Shown here piece after piece: positions 33,398 to 45,907 of a stretch of DNA of 64,000 nucleotides; the stretch's first letter is position 1, and every line of letters starts with the position of its first letter. Under the pieces are notes generated by a model. It had not been told where the DNA came from. It saw nothing but the letters and a program-made list of their open reading frames with translations, and searched no databases. Source of the DNA: Lentinula raphanica (Eukaryota; Basidiomycota; Agaricomycetes; Agaricales; Omphalotaceae); the NCBI GenBank assembly GCA_027919835.1, contig JANVFP010000045.1, positions 272,254 to 336,253 of the forward strand. The letters are read 5' to 3'. The position numbers and the translations under genes were made by a program.

Positions 33398-35904
33398 ATG
33401 GAGTGGCATTCTGACACTTTCAACTCTTTTGACTCCTACGACTTCGAAGCACATTCCAACGGTGAGTTCACTATGTTCTCTTCGTCAGTTGGCAAGACCT
33501 AATTGTCTCTGCCTGAAGACTGTGATATGACCACCCCAAATCGAAAGCGTTATGGTCTCCACACAACCGATACCAGTGTCCCTGGCCTCCGCCAACAACT
33601 CCAACTGGACTTTCAGAAGCGCATCTATGGTGATGTTGCCGTCAAAGAATTCGTTCATACTGTGTTCGATCTCAGCAACGAGGACATAGATGCGGTTCTC
33701 GAATATAAGTTCAAGCCCAATACGGTGGCTATCTTCGAATACAAACGAGGTGTAGAAACAGGCAGACTCGAGAAAGACCTCTACCAGCCGTTCGCGATCA
33801 TAGCTCACGACCTTCTCGCCTCGTATCTCAACGAGAAACGTCCTGATGAGAAACCATCTATCCGGCTCTATCAAAATCGCGGAGATGCACGTCTATCCCA
33901 AACTCACACCAACCAACACACACGTCGCTCTCCAGCTGTGGGTCCCGATGTGATCAGTCTATGGACGAGCTTCAACGATCCAAAGGATTTCGCTGCCTGT
34001 CAGTCACCGTTCGAATTCAAACCCGGGAAACGTCCCAGACCCGAGAAACGTCCCAGACTTGCGCCCGTGGATGAGGAAAATCCTTTCACAAATGGACCCG
34101 TCTCAGACTCTCGTATCGCTGCGCCGACAAATCCAATCTCCGGATCTTTGTCGCGTCGGGTTATCCGTTCGGTACAAAATCCAGTTTCCCGGCGTTCGCT
34201 ACCGAGAAGAGCGAAAGCAAGCTCATCGCAGGAAATGTCCATGAGCTCAGAAACTCCGCAGTCAAGTTCCGACGTCAGTGATGGAAAACGAAAGCGGTCC
34301 ATAGACGATGTCGGAGGTCGCGATACCTTTACCAAGAATGAAGCCCAGCTTGCATCATACGCTGTCAAATGCTTCGAGTCGACCAGTCGATTTTTTGTCG
34401 TAGGTGTGTACGTCCGATGCTGGACAATTGTTCTTTGGTATTTCGATCGCATGGGTGCTTCTCGTACCGTATCGTTCGACTTCGCTGTAGACGATGTCCA
34501 GATGCTAGGGCTCGTTCTAGTTGCGCTGCATCAAGCCGACGCCACACACTCTGGAATCAGCCCTTTTCTGCATGCCGTTGGTCCACAGGATCCTGTCAAC
34601 TCCCTGTGTTCCACAACAAGTCAACGCTTCCTTATCCCACCTTCAGTACCTCTATCGACACTGTCGCTTGTCAGCAACAAGCTTCCACCCAAATGTAGAG
34701 AGAAAGCGATCCTTCGATTTCCGTGCAGTATCGTTGACAGCGAGGGTAACCAGAGCACGGGATATAGAGCCTTCGTGATTGTCGCTATTCTGTTCTGTTA
34801 TCCAGGACTCATAGGCCGAGGAACTGAAGCCTATCTAGTGCACGAGCTTCTGGAGGCGGGTTTGAAAGCTTCGGAGGATCTCGTGGCCAAGTTAGCGTGG
34901 TGCAGTGTGCATCGTCCACCAGAGTCGGCGACACTCAGGACGCTGCTAGCGAATGCTCCGGAGCTCAGCAGGCATCTTCCTAATGTTGCTTTTGCGTGTG
35001 CCTATGATTCGGACAAACATCTGTGTCTCCCCAGGTACAAACTGCTCTCTTCTGACGAGTGGGCGAAGACAGACATCACCGGCGTTGACTTCGAAAAGCG
35101 AGACCTCGTTGTCATTGTGATGAAACGCTATCAGCCGCTTTGGTCTGTTCGCAATTTAGACGAGTTCAAGAAAGTCTTTCTGGATCTCGTTGAATGTATG
35201 TACCCATCTCGTCCTTTCGTTCTTTTCCTAATGTTCTCGTTCCATTTGTAGGCCATCATCGAGCTTATACAAAGGGTGGATATCTTCACCGCGATATCAG
35301 TGCAACAAATTTAATGGTCGATCGCTCTGACGATGGCACTGTTACTGGTGTCCTTTGCGACTGGGATCTCTCATCCGCCGTCGACGATGACGGTGTTGTC
35401 ATATCCTCAAATGCTACACATCGTACCGGAACCTATCCTTTCCTTGCAACCGAGCTATTAACCGATAAACCACCCGTACACCTCTACCGCCACGACCTTG
35501 AATCGTTTTTCTACATCCTCATCTGGGCCGGCCTTCATTACTCTTTCAGCGACGAAGGAGCGAAATATCTTGTTAAGGATGAAGTAAAAATCTGGATGGA
35601 TGCTGAGCACCACGGACAAGCTCAAGATAACAAACTGGCAATGATCACTGGGGTAGGAAGTATTGCAAACCGCGTCTTTCAGCAGTTCCATCCAGACTTC
35701 CAACCTCTGGTGGAGCAATGGGTGATCCCTCTCTGGCAATTTTTCCGATCTGCTTTTCTCAAGGCGGACACTTCAGTTCCATCCTTCGGCTTCGACACCG
35801 CAATAGCAAGTGAGTTCTTGACATTTGAGAATTTTATGGAGGCCCTAGGAGAGAAACCTCGGCAATGGGACGATTTCTCGACATCATTTGAGCCATGTGC
35901 ATGA
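33398..35904 (+). CDS. FunK1-type fungal protein kinase
   Basis: Three exons (33398-33461, 33519-35195, 35252-35904) encode about 797 residues. The N-terminus is MEWHSDTFNSFDSYDFEA. A long N-terminal region has EFVHTVFDLSNEDIDAVLEY and a basic, Ser-rich linker (GKRKRSIDD). The kinase half carries VIVMKRYQPLW, LHRDISATNLMV as catalytic loop, LCDWDLSS in place of DFG, and HRTGTYPFLATELL, all typical of FunK1 (PF17667). The family is expanded in mushrooms and has been linked to multicellular development, with no known substrate. The catalytic Asp, Asn and metal-binding Asp are present, so activity is plausible. Confidence 0.85.
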
Positions 35905-36104
35905 TCAATCGTAGCATCGACCAAGTACCGACCTATAGTGCAGCCGTATGTATGAATGTGTGTACTCTTCTGTAACATTATGATCTACTACCTATATCCA
36001 TCGATATATATGTATATAACGAGCGTATCGATTACTGTGCACCGAATATAAAAAAGTCCCAAGCTTGTCTACCAGACTGCACCTGCCACTCGATACAACA
36101 TATT

Positions 36105-36127
36105 GAAGGAAGGAAGGAAGGAAGGAA
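36105..36127 (+). repeat. GAAG/GGAA microsatellite
   Basis: A run of about five GAAG tetranucleotides lies just past the 3' end of the minus-strand RTA1-like gene. Confidence 0.7.
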
Positions 36128-36137
36128 AAGGTATCAT

Positions 36138-37780
36138 CTAATTTCTATAGTTATTGCTGTACTTGGTGTTGTTGTTCTCGACCAACGGAACTGCAGTAGG
36201 TGTACCACGAGCCGAGAAATCTGACTCATACTTGTTGATGAAGCGAGAGGGCCAGAGGAAACAATACAAGGTCATAGCAATCCATAGAGGGAGCGAATCA
36301 AGTAGGTAGAAGTAACCCTCGTGCGTTGACAGGAAACCAGAGTAGCTATGAAGAAGAGTCAGTACTCATGTGAATTCACAACTATCTGATGATGCTTACC
36401 CTCCAGCAAATTCAGCGATACGGAAGATGCATCGAATCTTCAAAAGAACATAGTAGGTCAATAATTTTGTAAGTCCGTCAGTTTGTCGGGACGTACCAGG
36501 ATCCCCACGCATGTTGTACACACGGTGAAGTACAAAATTTTCCAATTCGTGAGAGTCGATGTCTTAAAGGGACCAGCAACAGACAGGACCGACTCGTCAG
36601 ACCGTACATCCCAAGCATTAGGATATTTCGAGCGTCTGTTCAGTCAATCAGTCAGCCCCGGTGGAGATGATGCAAGTGTGGAACACGATGAGACGTACAC
36701 TCTGAAGCCGAACGAGATCAACAGCAAGGTGAAAAGTCCAAACGAGACGAGCTGAAGGACTAGACCAATCATGGCTACCTAGGAAATGGACGAAGTTGGC
36801 AATGTGAGAAGGAGAGCACAAACATATCCATGACTCTCGACTCTGCTTGCTCACCGTTGTTCCAGCAGAAGCCATACTAGAATTGACTGACATACCCCCA
36901 CCGGCAGCCTGGACCCAGAAAGTGATGACATCGCTCCAGACGAATATTTTCGTGATACGACGGGAGGGTATTAATAAACAGTCGTCGGCGATGTCGCGTC
37001 CAAGGCTGTTTGCCAGTCGGGATAGGAGCATGTAATCTGTGGCAAGGAAGGCGCATGGCTGGAGTGAAGATATGTGTTAAACCATGTGCATGACGAAGAG
37101 AACGCGTGAACAGACCGAAAGAAGGACGAACTGTGAATTGAACGGGGATGTAAGCGGCGGCACGACGAACTCGAAGAAAGGGATTGAGCTCACCAAATCT
37201 TCGATAATGTAGATACCTAAAGAGTATGGATTATAGTGATCCACAATCCGCATTGCCATTCCAATTGTCATGCCTTTGAAGCTAGATTAGCTGGGCTACG
37301 CAGCAAAGGTCTGTTTGACTTACAAGTCATTCCGAGGGTTAACGTCAACATATACCGGTGTCCAACACGAAAGAGATCTGACCAGAGTCATGATAACTTC
37401 AAAGGCTTTATGGAGGATAACTTACGAATCCAATGTATCAAGCCTGATATTGCGTAGAGAATCGCGGCGATGGCAGCGGGCCAGACTTTCATTATGAAAC
37501 CAGCACTGTTTTTCGATCAAGTCGATAATTAGGGACACAGACAATGGTTATGATAACGAGAAACATACGTCGGTCGTTGTGAACCATCGGCATTTGTGGC
37601 TCGTATCTCGAGGTCGTCGATACTTCGCTGTTAAAAATAAAGCGTGTGAATTTGTTGTAGCAGACGAGAATGAAGAAAAAAATATACGGAATATTGCTGT
37701 GAAGTCTCATAACCAGCGCTGGCAGCGACGAAAGCAAAGCTAAGGAACATTGCTGAAGCGAGAGAGACGTGTTTGAGCAT
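36138..37780 (-). CDS. RTA1-like integral membrane protein
   Basis: This multi-exon gene starts MLKHVSLASAMFLSFAFVAA, a signal or first membrane segment. Later exons give AGFIMKVWPAAIAAILYAISGLIHW, then IFVWSDVITFWVQAAGGGMS, a region FRIAEFAGGYSGFLSTHEGYFYLLDSLPLW, and the end LYCFLWPSRFINKYESDF. These match the RTA1 family (PF04479) of seven-span fungal membrane proteins, whose yeast members affect resistance to lipids and toxic compounds and are proposed lipid transporters. The N-terminal exon joins are the least certain part of the model. Confidence 0.75.
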
Positions 37781-38176
37781 GGTGTATCTTGAAAGGATAG
37801 GTAGCAAGGCAAGACTTCATATATCAGGTTTAAGTAGCGAGGTGTTTAAGAATAAAGGGGCGAGCTCTGTTCAAAAGCTGTTGACGCAGCGAGGTGAATT
37901 GATCGGATTGTTTGAATGTAGCGAGTTTGTATTCGTCCACTCCTCGACACTATGAAGAAAAGATAAGATGAATGCACTGCTGGCGATGCACGAGATGCCT
38001 GAATAAAGCACCGACTGCGAAATCAAGATAAAAATTCAGATGTTTCCTGCGTCGCACAAATACATGGACACTGCCTTGATACCAGACAATTCACTCTGTC
38101 TCACTCCTTTAGTATGAGTTCTACTGCGTATCTGATCAAAAGAGGGGAAAGATAACCGCGGACGATATACACTGCC
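37781..38176. other. Spacer between two minus-strand genes
   Basis: No gene is seen in this 396-bp stretch, which holds the RTA1-like promoter and the 3' region of the nicotinamidase gene. Confidence 0.5.
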
Positions 38177-38939
38177 TTATGTATCTTTGATCGACCTCAC
38201 CTTTGCCAACTCCTCTCCCGCAATACTCACGAGATTGACCCCAGCGCTTTCGAGTTCCCTCGAGGATTTTCCCCAGCCCTCTTCACCAGGATCGACAGCT
38301 TTGGTGGCTTCACTGATAACGTACGTCTTGAAACCCTCCGCTGCAGCATCTATCGCCGTACTTCGGACACAATAGTCCATCGCTAGCCCAACGACGAACA
38401 CATCTGTCACTCCAGCATCTCTCAAGCTCTGAGCCAGTCCGCTACTGGCTTCTTTCACGATGGGGTTGCGAAATGGAGCTTCAAACGCAGAGTACATCTC
38501 CACTCGTGCATCTTGGCCTTTTTCGATCACGGTATGAACTTTGGAGATATCCAGTTCAGGTATAAGCTCAGCTCCTGGTGTTCCCTGAACACAATGCACA
38601 GGCCATAGTCGACTGGTTTGTGTTTCGTCTGGGTTGTGAGGGTTTGGGATAGTTATGAACGATGTAAATGGTTTGTTATGCGGCTCTGCATGGTTGGAAG
38701 CAAATGAAACATGGTTTGGGGGATGGAAGTCCTTTGTAGCTATCTTTTTCACAAAGGGTAATCGGACAAGATCGTTGATGATAGGTGCAATCGAACGGCC
38801 TTCAGCGACGGCGAGAGAACCGTTCTGTGCTTGATAAACAGATGATCAGACGTGAAGGGGACCTGATTTCACTCACTGGTGGACAAAAGTCCTCTTGCAA
38901 GTCGACGATTATGAGTGCTGGTTTGAATTCTTTGGCCAT
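38177..38939 (-). CDS. PNC1: Nicotinamidase (isochorismatase-like hydrolase)
   Basis: Two exons (38877-38939 and 38177-38824) encode about 236 residues. Exon 1 is MAKEFKPALIIVDLQEDFCPP with the catalytic Asp. Exon 2 has TKDFHPPNHVSFASNH, with metal-binding Asp and His, then WPVHCVQGTPGAEL, VIEKGQ with the likely catalytic Lys, and VVGLAMDYCVRSTA with the nucleophilic Cys. The enzyme deaminates nicotinamide to nicotinate in the NAD+ salvage pathway in the cytosol or nucleus. It is divergent from the SEC14-like gene, with 265 bp between the start codons. Confidence 0.92.
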
Positions 38940-39204
38940 TTTGGTTCACGATGGGTTTGGGAAGTTCGAAGCTCAGAAGGTGGCCGTTGTGAGTAAACAA
39001 GCGCCAGAGCTGATTAAAACCGGATTACATCATCTCGTTCCGAAGAAGCCGTGCCAGACAATCTCAAGAAGCACCCAAGCCTTTCTTTCTTCTTTACCTT
39101 CATCATCTCCACCCGACACCTTCATCTTTCGCAAAATCTGCTCTTGCTCCCTCCAAGCTCTAATATATTCTGAGATAGTCGCTGGGAGTCCTTTGTTAAC
39201 CAAC

Positions 39205-40818
39205 ATGTCTATCTTCTTTAGCTCAAGTAAGAAAGAGAATACCGAATCTCCTCCAAATACGGCAGGGACAACAAAGAGCGCTTCATCTTCCAAAAGCACC
39301 AAACCCAAGAAGGAATCAGCGCCGTCGCAGACGGAAGATACTCCAAAAGAGGGTACTACCAAAATCCAGACAAAGCCCGCACCGGGCACTAAGGTCGGAC
39401 CCATACACGAGTATGATGAGACGCAGAAAGAATTCATGAAGGAGGTCAAAGAGGTATCTAGCTCCCCTTTCAACTTACAGCTGAATACCGACCACGATCT
39501 ATCACAGTATGCGCTGTCAATATCTTTACCTCCTTCAGACCCCTATGCGAAATGGGAACGAAGATGGCTCAATAAACCCGACACCATTCCTCGATACTCC
39601 CGCGCTTCAAAATGGCATTTACAAGATGCGAAGAAACGAATCAAAAACACGATGGAGTGGCGCAGAGAATTTAAACCTGAACTGATCGTACCGGACGAGG
39701 TGAAGATTGAAGATGAATCTGGGAAGATGTACGTAGTAAGGTTGCCAGCTTCAGGTTCACGATACTGAGACCGTTCTTCGCATGTTAGTCTTATTAATGG
39801 CTTCGACAAAGACGGGCGACCGATCATATACATGAGGCCAGGAAGACAAAATACGGAGACGAGTCCGAGGCAGCTTCGGCATCTGGTGTGGTGTTTGTTA
39901 GTGCTTTCATTATCCATTTTGACGCGTCTCATGATCTTCTACTCGAATTAGAGAACGAGCGAAAGATCTTATGCCTCCAGGGCAAGAGTCTCTTGTGATC
40001 ATAGTGGATTATAAGACGACAACGCTTCGAACAAACCCTTCAATTTCTGTCGCCAGTAAGGTAAGTACCATATTTCTCAGCACTAGCGTTCCTTCTGAAC
40101 ATACTCTTTGTCAGGTTTTGACCATCCTACAACACCATTACGTCGAGACCCTTGGTAGAGCAATCGTGACGAATCTTCCTTTGCTCTTGAACTTCTTCTA
40201 TAAGGGTATTTCACCTTTCCTGGATCCTGTCACGCGAGACAAGGTAAGCCCCGACAGGCTATATCCATACGACCATGTTGCGCGCATCTGTCCACGTTGA
40301 TACCAGTACTAATCAACCACCATCTTATTTCGTAGATGCGTTTTAACCCGGACTTGCTCGAATTAATACCCTCATCGCAGCTCGAAGCTGAATTTGGCGG
40401 GGAGTACGAATACGAGTTCGATCACGAGCAATATTGGCAACAGATCATCGAGTGAGTCCGAATTTCAAAAGGCATGAGCATAACAAGCGCTGACTTGTTT
40501 CTTTCTCGATGATACAGAACCTGCGGTATAGCCCCGGACGGTACACGCGTAAACGAAGTTGTTCCCGAGCTTGGCGACGAGGAAGCAGGGAATGTTGAAC
40601 CTACCGCGTTGGAGAAAGGGACAGCTGAAGAACGTGAGGAGAAGCAGGATGCAGGCGAGGAGGAAGACTCAGAGGAAGGAGATTCAAATACATCAACGCC
40701 GGCAACTGCAGTAGATGCCCTTGAGTCTGCGACTCCAGCAGCGGAAGATGTAGTGAAGAATTTGAGAGTGGAGGAAATGTCGATCTCACTGCCATCGGAG
40801 ACTATGGTTGCTGCTTGA
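39205..40818 (+). CDS. SEC14-like CRAL-TRIO lipid-binding protein
   Basis: The gene has about five exons. Exon 1 (39205-39728) encodes a Ser/Lys-rich N-terminus and a CRAL-TRIO N-terminal helix region with YSRASKWHLQDAKKRI and WRREF. Later exons give INGFDKDGRPIIYMRP, LVIIVDYKTTTL, VLTILQHHYVETLGRAIVTN and INPFLDPVTRDK-like sequence, the lipid pocket of the SEC14 domain. The end carries an acidic linker and EEMSISLPSE. It likely transfers phosphatidylinositol or similar lipids between membranes, as PDR16- and CSR1-type proteins do; the exact subclass is not decided. The join at GKI|LINGF uses donor GTACGT. Confidence 0.85.
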
Positions 40819-41214
40819 TTGTTCTAACTTTTTCTCGTCGCATCTAACACCTTGCTTATTTATTCTATAGATCTAGCTACAGTTGCTAAAAATTGTATGT
40901 ATATATATGTACAACCCATCTTGTGCCAAATGTCAAGTATCATCGCGATTTTTTGTTCTTCTTCAAGGCTCTGTGCTATGGCAGTCACAGTCAGATACGA
41001 ATTCGGCATTCACTTTGCACGAGTTGGGAGCACAAAAGAGTCACAAATGGTTGGGGCAAGGATGATAAAGCTTCGAGCTTCAAACCTCACAATGGCTGCT
41101 AGGATCCTTTTCAATTTGGTCGACAGTGCTCGATCTCGAATTCTCCTAAACCCTTAACTTACCATAAATAAATAAACCAAACCAAGTTACCAACCATTAT
41201 AAGGACTGCTAGCG
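40819..41214. other. 3' spacer between convergent genes
   Basis: No gene is supported between the SEC14-like gene and the MINDY gene. Overlapping frames at 40852-41157 are AT-rich and lack motifs. Confidence 0.5.
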
Positions 41215-42781
41215 CTACATTATCAAACACTCCTTCTTATCCTTCTTCCGTTGCTTCTTCTCCTCTTTCGCCCGCTGCCTCTGTTCTTCCTCTAACCGTT
41301 GTCGTTCCTTCTGCAAAGCATAATACTGCCGTTCTTGTCTCGCGTGTTCCTGTTCCTCAGCTTGTAGTTGTTGTGCTAATGCCAGACTATAGACAGGAAG
41401 AACGGAACGCAGAGAGAGAGAGAGAGAAATTTAGCGTTCTAGCTTAAAGGAGATGCATAGAAACGCCACATACTCAGCTGGATCTGAAGGGTAAAACTCC
41501 CCTTGCTCCCTCTCTGCCGCGCGTAACGCCTCCTCCGCCGTCTGACCGGCAAAATCCCCTCCAGCCGGAGCCGATTTGACGAACGAGGAATCGACAAAAG
41601 TCGACATACTCCCCTGAATATCCTCGATTCGTTCCCAGACGATGGAAGGCTCGTGAAGGAAGACGTAGTCTGTGACGAGGCTATATAGCGAGCTGTCGTC
41701 TGGAGCGTCGCGTTTGTATAGGACTGAGAGGTGGAGGTTGCGGAAGAGGGCTATGAGGGAACCGGGTTTGATGGTGGACGCCAGGTGGAAGAGACCGTGA
41801 TAGGTTAGTTGGGATTGGGTGTTGTCGAGGAATCGACGGATGGAGGTGGCTTGGGACACGCATGTTTAGGAAGCACTAACAGCCAAGTCGTAGATGGACA
41901 TACCATTCTCGATCTTCGACCTCTCCTCGTCTGAATACACCGGCGACTTGCTCGACCCAGCCTGTGGGATATCCGAATCATCCACCACAAAGCGTCCTTT
42001 AGTGATATGGTCCGCTTCCGCGATCAACATCACAGCGCTATCATAATCCTCCGTTTGAGAAATAGCTTCCGCCTCAGGACTTTCCGGATCGACGAGCCAT
42101 CCGTGTACGAGGTCGATCCCGACTTGTTCGAACAATTTAAGCTCGCCACCGGTCCCATTTGGTCGGAAGGATTTGGCACCGGTGAAGACTGGGTTTAGGT
42201 CCATACCCTCTTCATTCCAGGGGTCAGCCTCGGGAAGGTAAATGGTAGACGTGATAAAGGTTAGACTGACTTTGGGTACAAGGCATGATCTCTAGAGCGG
42301 CAGAGATGTCTACGTCTGGACAGGTCATGAGGAGATGTTCGGCCAGTAGTTGGGAGAGGAATTCGTATGAAACTGTTTTCCGTCCGGGAGGCAGGATCTC
42401 TATTGCGCCTCGTAGTATAAGGATATTGCCTAGCCTCGTCACATTGTCAGATGGTTGACAGCAAGTGAGGATATCAATATTTCGTACAGATAGCAATGAA
42501 TGAACATGGTCTTTTTGGGTATACTAGTTAGCAAGTTGTGGCGAAACGACGAAGTATGACAGGACGTACCCATTGAAATTCTGCGTGATGATTGTCGTAG
42601 TCTTCTTGTTGTCACCCTCGCCAAATTCTATAGTCTTCAGGTACCATACATCAGATACAGAGTTGTGATAGTTTGCTTCGGAAGCTTGGATTTGCTGTTG
42701 AGAAATTGTTGGCTCTTGAATGGCTGGCGCTTCTGGCGGAGAAGGAGGACTCGGAGGAGCAAGCTGTGGTTGTTCGGTCAT
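41215..42781 (-). CDS. MINDY-type deubiquitinase (FAM63 family)
   Basis: This multi-exon gene encodes about 400 residues. After a Pro-rich N-terminus, it has WYLKTIEFGEGDNKK and TQNFNGPCSFIAICNILIL, which hold the catalytic Gln and Cys of MINDY family enzymes (PF04424). A block with GLDVN-like DLNPVFTG follows, and FRNLHLSVLYK has the catalytic His in the place of the usual NHFST. LYSLVTDYVFLHEP and STFVDSSF are further family marks. The C-terminus is a long charged helix (RLEEEQRQRAKEEKKQRKK). MINDY enzymes trim K48-linked ubiquitin chains in the cytosol. It is divergent from the CDC26-like gene over 312 bp. Confidence 0.85.
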
Positions 42782-43093
42782 TGAATAAATATTCTAGAAG
42801 ACGCAGAGGTGTGAGATGAGTCTAAGGAGTGCTGATAGTTAGATATTAGTGTTGAAGAAGGAGGAAGTTGGAATATAAGAGTGTTTAGTGAGCGGAAGCG
42901 CGGGGTAAGGCCGACCGGCCGGTCGGGCTCCGTAGCTAAAAGCTGTTTAACTCTTCTTTGACCTGAACTTTCATCTCTAGTGCGTAGCATCCGCTCTAGG
43001 ACTCGTAAAACACCGTCTAGCTCTAAATCTCCTCATCTGACACGTACTGCGCTCACAGGACACGTACAAATCCACAACGTTCATCGCCACACA

Positions 43094-43505
43094 ATGATTC
43101 GAAGGAACCCAACGCTTATTCCAATGGATGACAATGACGTTCAAGAGATTCGAGACGTCGTTAACAAAGGCAAAGTAGATCCAGAAGGGAACGAGGCTCT
43201 GGCGATGAGGATGAAGAAGCTTGCTGATAATCCAGAGTTTACCACCGCGGACCAGAAGATGCTGGATATGATGAGGATGTGGAAGGAGAGAGAAGATCAT
43301 GAACGAACGGTGTTGCCTGGTCTGTGGCTGTTTTCTCACTCTAGTGCATATGAGCCTTACGCGTAACGTTAATGAACAGCGGAGACGTCAGGCTCTGGTT
43401 CTGCGATGCGATTCTCATCTTGATAATCCAATGTATACTACCTCCTACGTGTCCCTAGTCGATGAGTATGATTTGATACGATCTAACTCTTCCCCTCTTC
43501 ATTGA
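43094..43505 (+). CDS. CDC26-like anaphase-promoting complex subunit (tentative)
   Basis: Exon 1 (43094-43309) starts MIRRNPTLIPMDDNDVQEI, like the MLRRxPTxI N-terminus by which CDC26 binds the APC6 subunit of the APC/C. It continues with a helical charged stretch (ADQKMLDMMRMWKERED). Exon 2 (about 43380-43505) is open to RSNSSPLH but its reality is uncertain. The product would be about 113 residues, in the size range of fungal CDC26. The assignment rests on the N-terminal motif and small size only; an unrelated small protein is possible. Confidence 0.45.
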
Positions 43506-43963
43506 TCAGATGTGATCCTAAGCTTGAAGCGCTGACAACCGTCCCGTATCTGCGATCCTTAGACCATACCATTCCTCAAGTGGAGTGGAATGAACCTTAC
43601 CGGACGTTTCTCTTCCCCGCCGATCGTACGGTACCAACGGTGGAGTCAATTGCATTTGGTCCAGAATGAATGAGCAGGACAAGTGTTTCGCTGAGTCGTG
43701 TGCCAATCTTCTATGCTCAAAGAACGAGACGGACACGGCAAGCAAATTTATTCTAAAAGACGGCACGAACTCCTCCATATCTCACGTCCGATTTCTGTCA
43801 TACTCATCCTTGGCTCGGATAGCCGGTAACCTACGATATCTGTGCGTGGCATGATTGATATATATAGTTGAATATTGAAGAATTTCTTCTATAGGTAATC
43901 GACCATTCGTATAAAAGGCGAGACCTTCTGCAATACACCTCGCCTTCTCTCGCTCACTCGACA
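43506..43963. other. Intergenic region
   Basis: No gene is well supported. Frames on both strands at 43518-43854 overlap and lack motifs. It serves as promoter space for the hydrolase gene at 43964; a TATA-like ATATATAG lies near 43858. Confidence 0.45.
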
Positions 43964-45197
43964 ATGCCTACGTTTACTTTGGCCGATGAGACTCTCAAGT
44001 TCTACTACAACGATAGCGGTGCACCCGACACACCTGAATACACAACATACTTTGTTGTCCATGGCCTAGCATATCACTCAGGTGAGGGCCCTTTCTCCAT
44101 CCTTCCCTCAAACTCTTCTCAACATCCTCGTAGGTGTCTTCCAACACCTCCTTCCCGTCGCACACCAACACTCTCACCGCATGATCTCCATCAACCGCCG
44201 CGACTACCCAGGCTCTACACCTTACACCCAAGCCGAACTCGATATCTTTGCTCGAGGAACGGACGAAGAACGATACACGTTGATGATCAACGAAGGGATC
44301 AACTTGAGTCTTCTTCTAGATGGTCTGATAAATGAACTAGGTTTACCATCGAAGATAGTTCTTGTCGGGTGGTCATTGGGGGTTGTGTATACTCTTGCTA
44401 TGTTAGCAAGTATTGCTTCGCTCCCTGAAGCGGTGCAGGAGAGGCTCACTCGTTCTGTGAAGAAGATGGTTATATGGGGTCAGTTTTCTTGCTACGATGA
44501 ACGGCTTGACTGCTGCTGAACTACCATCATCCGTAACAGAGCCGCCTGCTCATGGTTTGGGGATGGAGATTCCCCCAGGGTGTTATACACCTTTCATCGA
44601 CGACACTATTCCCTTCGCTGAAATACCCTCTGTGTTCGTACGATGGGTCGCCTTGCACTTTCAACATGGAGACCTATCCCTCCGACACGACCTCTCTCAG
44701 CTCGAACTATTCAAAGTCGACCTAGACCAACGCCCAAGTCCTTTCAGCGCCACGACCGATGAAGACCTAGCCAAGATAACGGTCTTACGACCCGCACTAG
44801 TCAGCGACGGGTATATGATCAGTCCAGCTTTTGCATTGAACGTCGGACGCAGGTTGGTGCAGGAAACGTTGTTCGATTCTGAGGTTCGACAGAGGTGGGG
44901 AGGTGATTTGGGGGTGTGGCATCTAGTTGGAGATAAGGGACCGTTCACGATGCATCTGGCGACTTGGTATTTGAAGGATATGGTTGACCATGAGCTTGCT
45001 GAGGTTGCTGGAGAGGGCCGGGAGGCTAGTAAGGCTGCGATTCGGTTTTCGTTCGTCCCAGGGGCGAGTCATTGTGTAGGTTTTTTCTTGTGTAGTTTTC
45101 TTTTTTGCGTTGGATGCTGACTGGGATCTATTTTTTTTTGCAGTTTATGTGGGAGGATCCCGAAGGTGCGATGAAAGAACTTGAACTACTTGATTGA
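43964..45197 (+). CDS. Alpha/beta hydrolase
   Basis: This gene of about four exons encodes roughly 340 residues. The N-terminal part has YFVVHGLAYHS (oxyanion region) and SINRRDYPGSTPY. The nucleophile elbow is VLVGWSLGVVY with Ser in GWSLG. The last catalytic His lies in FVPGASHCFMWEDPE, split by an intron, and the gene ends ELELLD. The fold is clear; the substrate is not. It is probably a cytosolic esterase- or epoxide-hydrolase-like enzyme, as no signal peptide is present. Confidence 0.8.
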
Positions 45198-45907
45198 AGT
45201 TTTTTGCTTTGCTGGCATGTATTAGTATTACTTACAAGTTGTATTCCGAGGGGGAGGGGCGCTATCTGATGTCCCGGACAATCATAGCTCGGTCTACAGA
45301 CTATTGAGCAGAAACGAGAGTATGTAGTACGTAGTGCTACCGACGCCAACGAGCGCCTTGAAGGAGTCGCTCGAACGCGTGAACGTGATGGCGTCGTGGG
45401 AACTTTTCCCGCATATAAATTGTGGAAAAATTTTCACCCTCTTTTCTTCCTACGAGATCATGCCACGCTGCTCGATGTTAGCACTCTCGACCGTCGAAGA
45501 CAGTGCCAGAGACTCTTTCCAGAGTCACTGATATCTCAAGACCAAATAACAGTTTAGGAAGTGTCGTTTTGACGATTATTAGGAAACGGCATGTCGAAAA
45601 TTTCGCTGGTACATCTACGTTGTTCATGTTCGTTGTTCATGTTCGTTGTTCATGTTCGTTGTTCGTTGTTCGCCGATATCTGTAACTCTCGTAGCTTTGC
45701 GCAATGATACTATGATCATCCTCATCAATGCTTCAGCCTGTGGCTTTCACATTCAACCTTAGTTACAAGCTGGGTTGTTGAAAGTTGGGAAATTTATCAA
45801 GTTCAAGGAACCGTGTGTGGCACAAAAAGAACTGACAGTGATGCGCGACTGACTCACAATAGTTAATTTGAATCATAGGAGGCCACTGTCCTTTCACTGC
45901 AACCATC
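45198..45907. other. Intergenic region
   Basis: No gene is seen. The region holds a 13-bp minisatellite at 45618-45672 and marks the border between conserved gene space and the accessory block to the right. Confidence 0.5.
45618..45672 (+). repeat. 13-bp minisatellite
   Basis: Three perfect copies of CGTTGTTCATGTT are followed by two shortened CGTTGTT copies. Confidence 0.8.
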
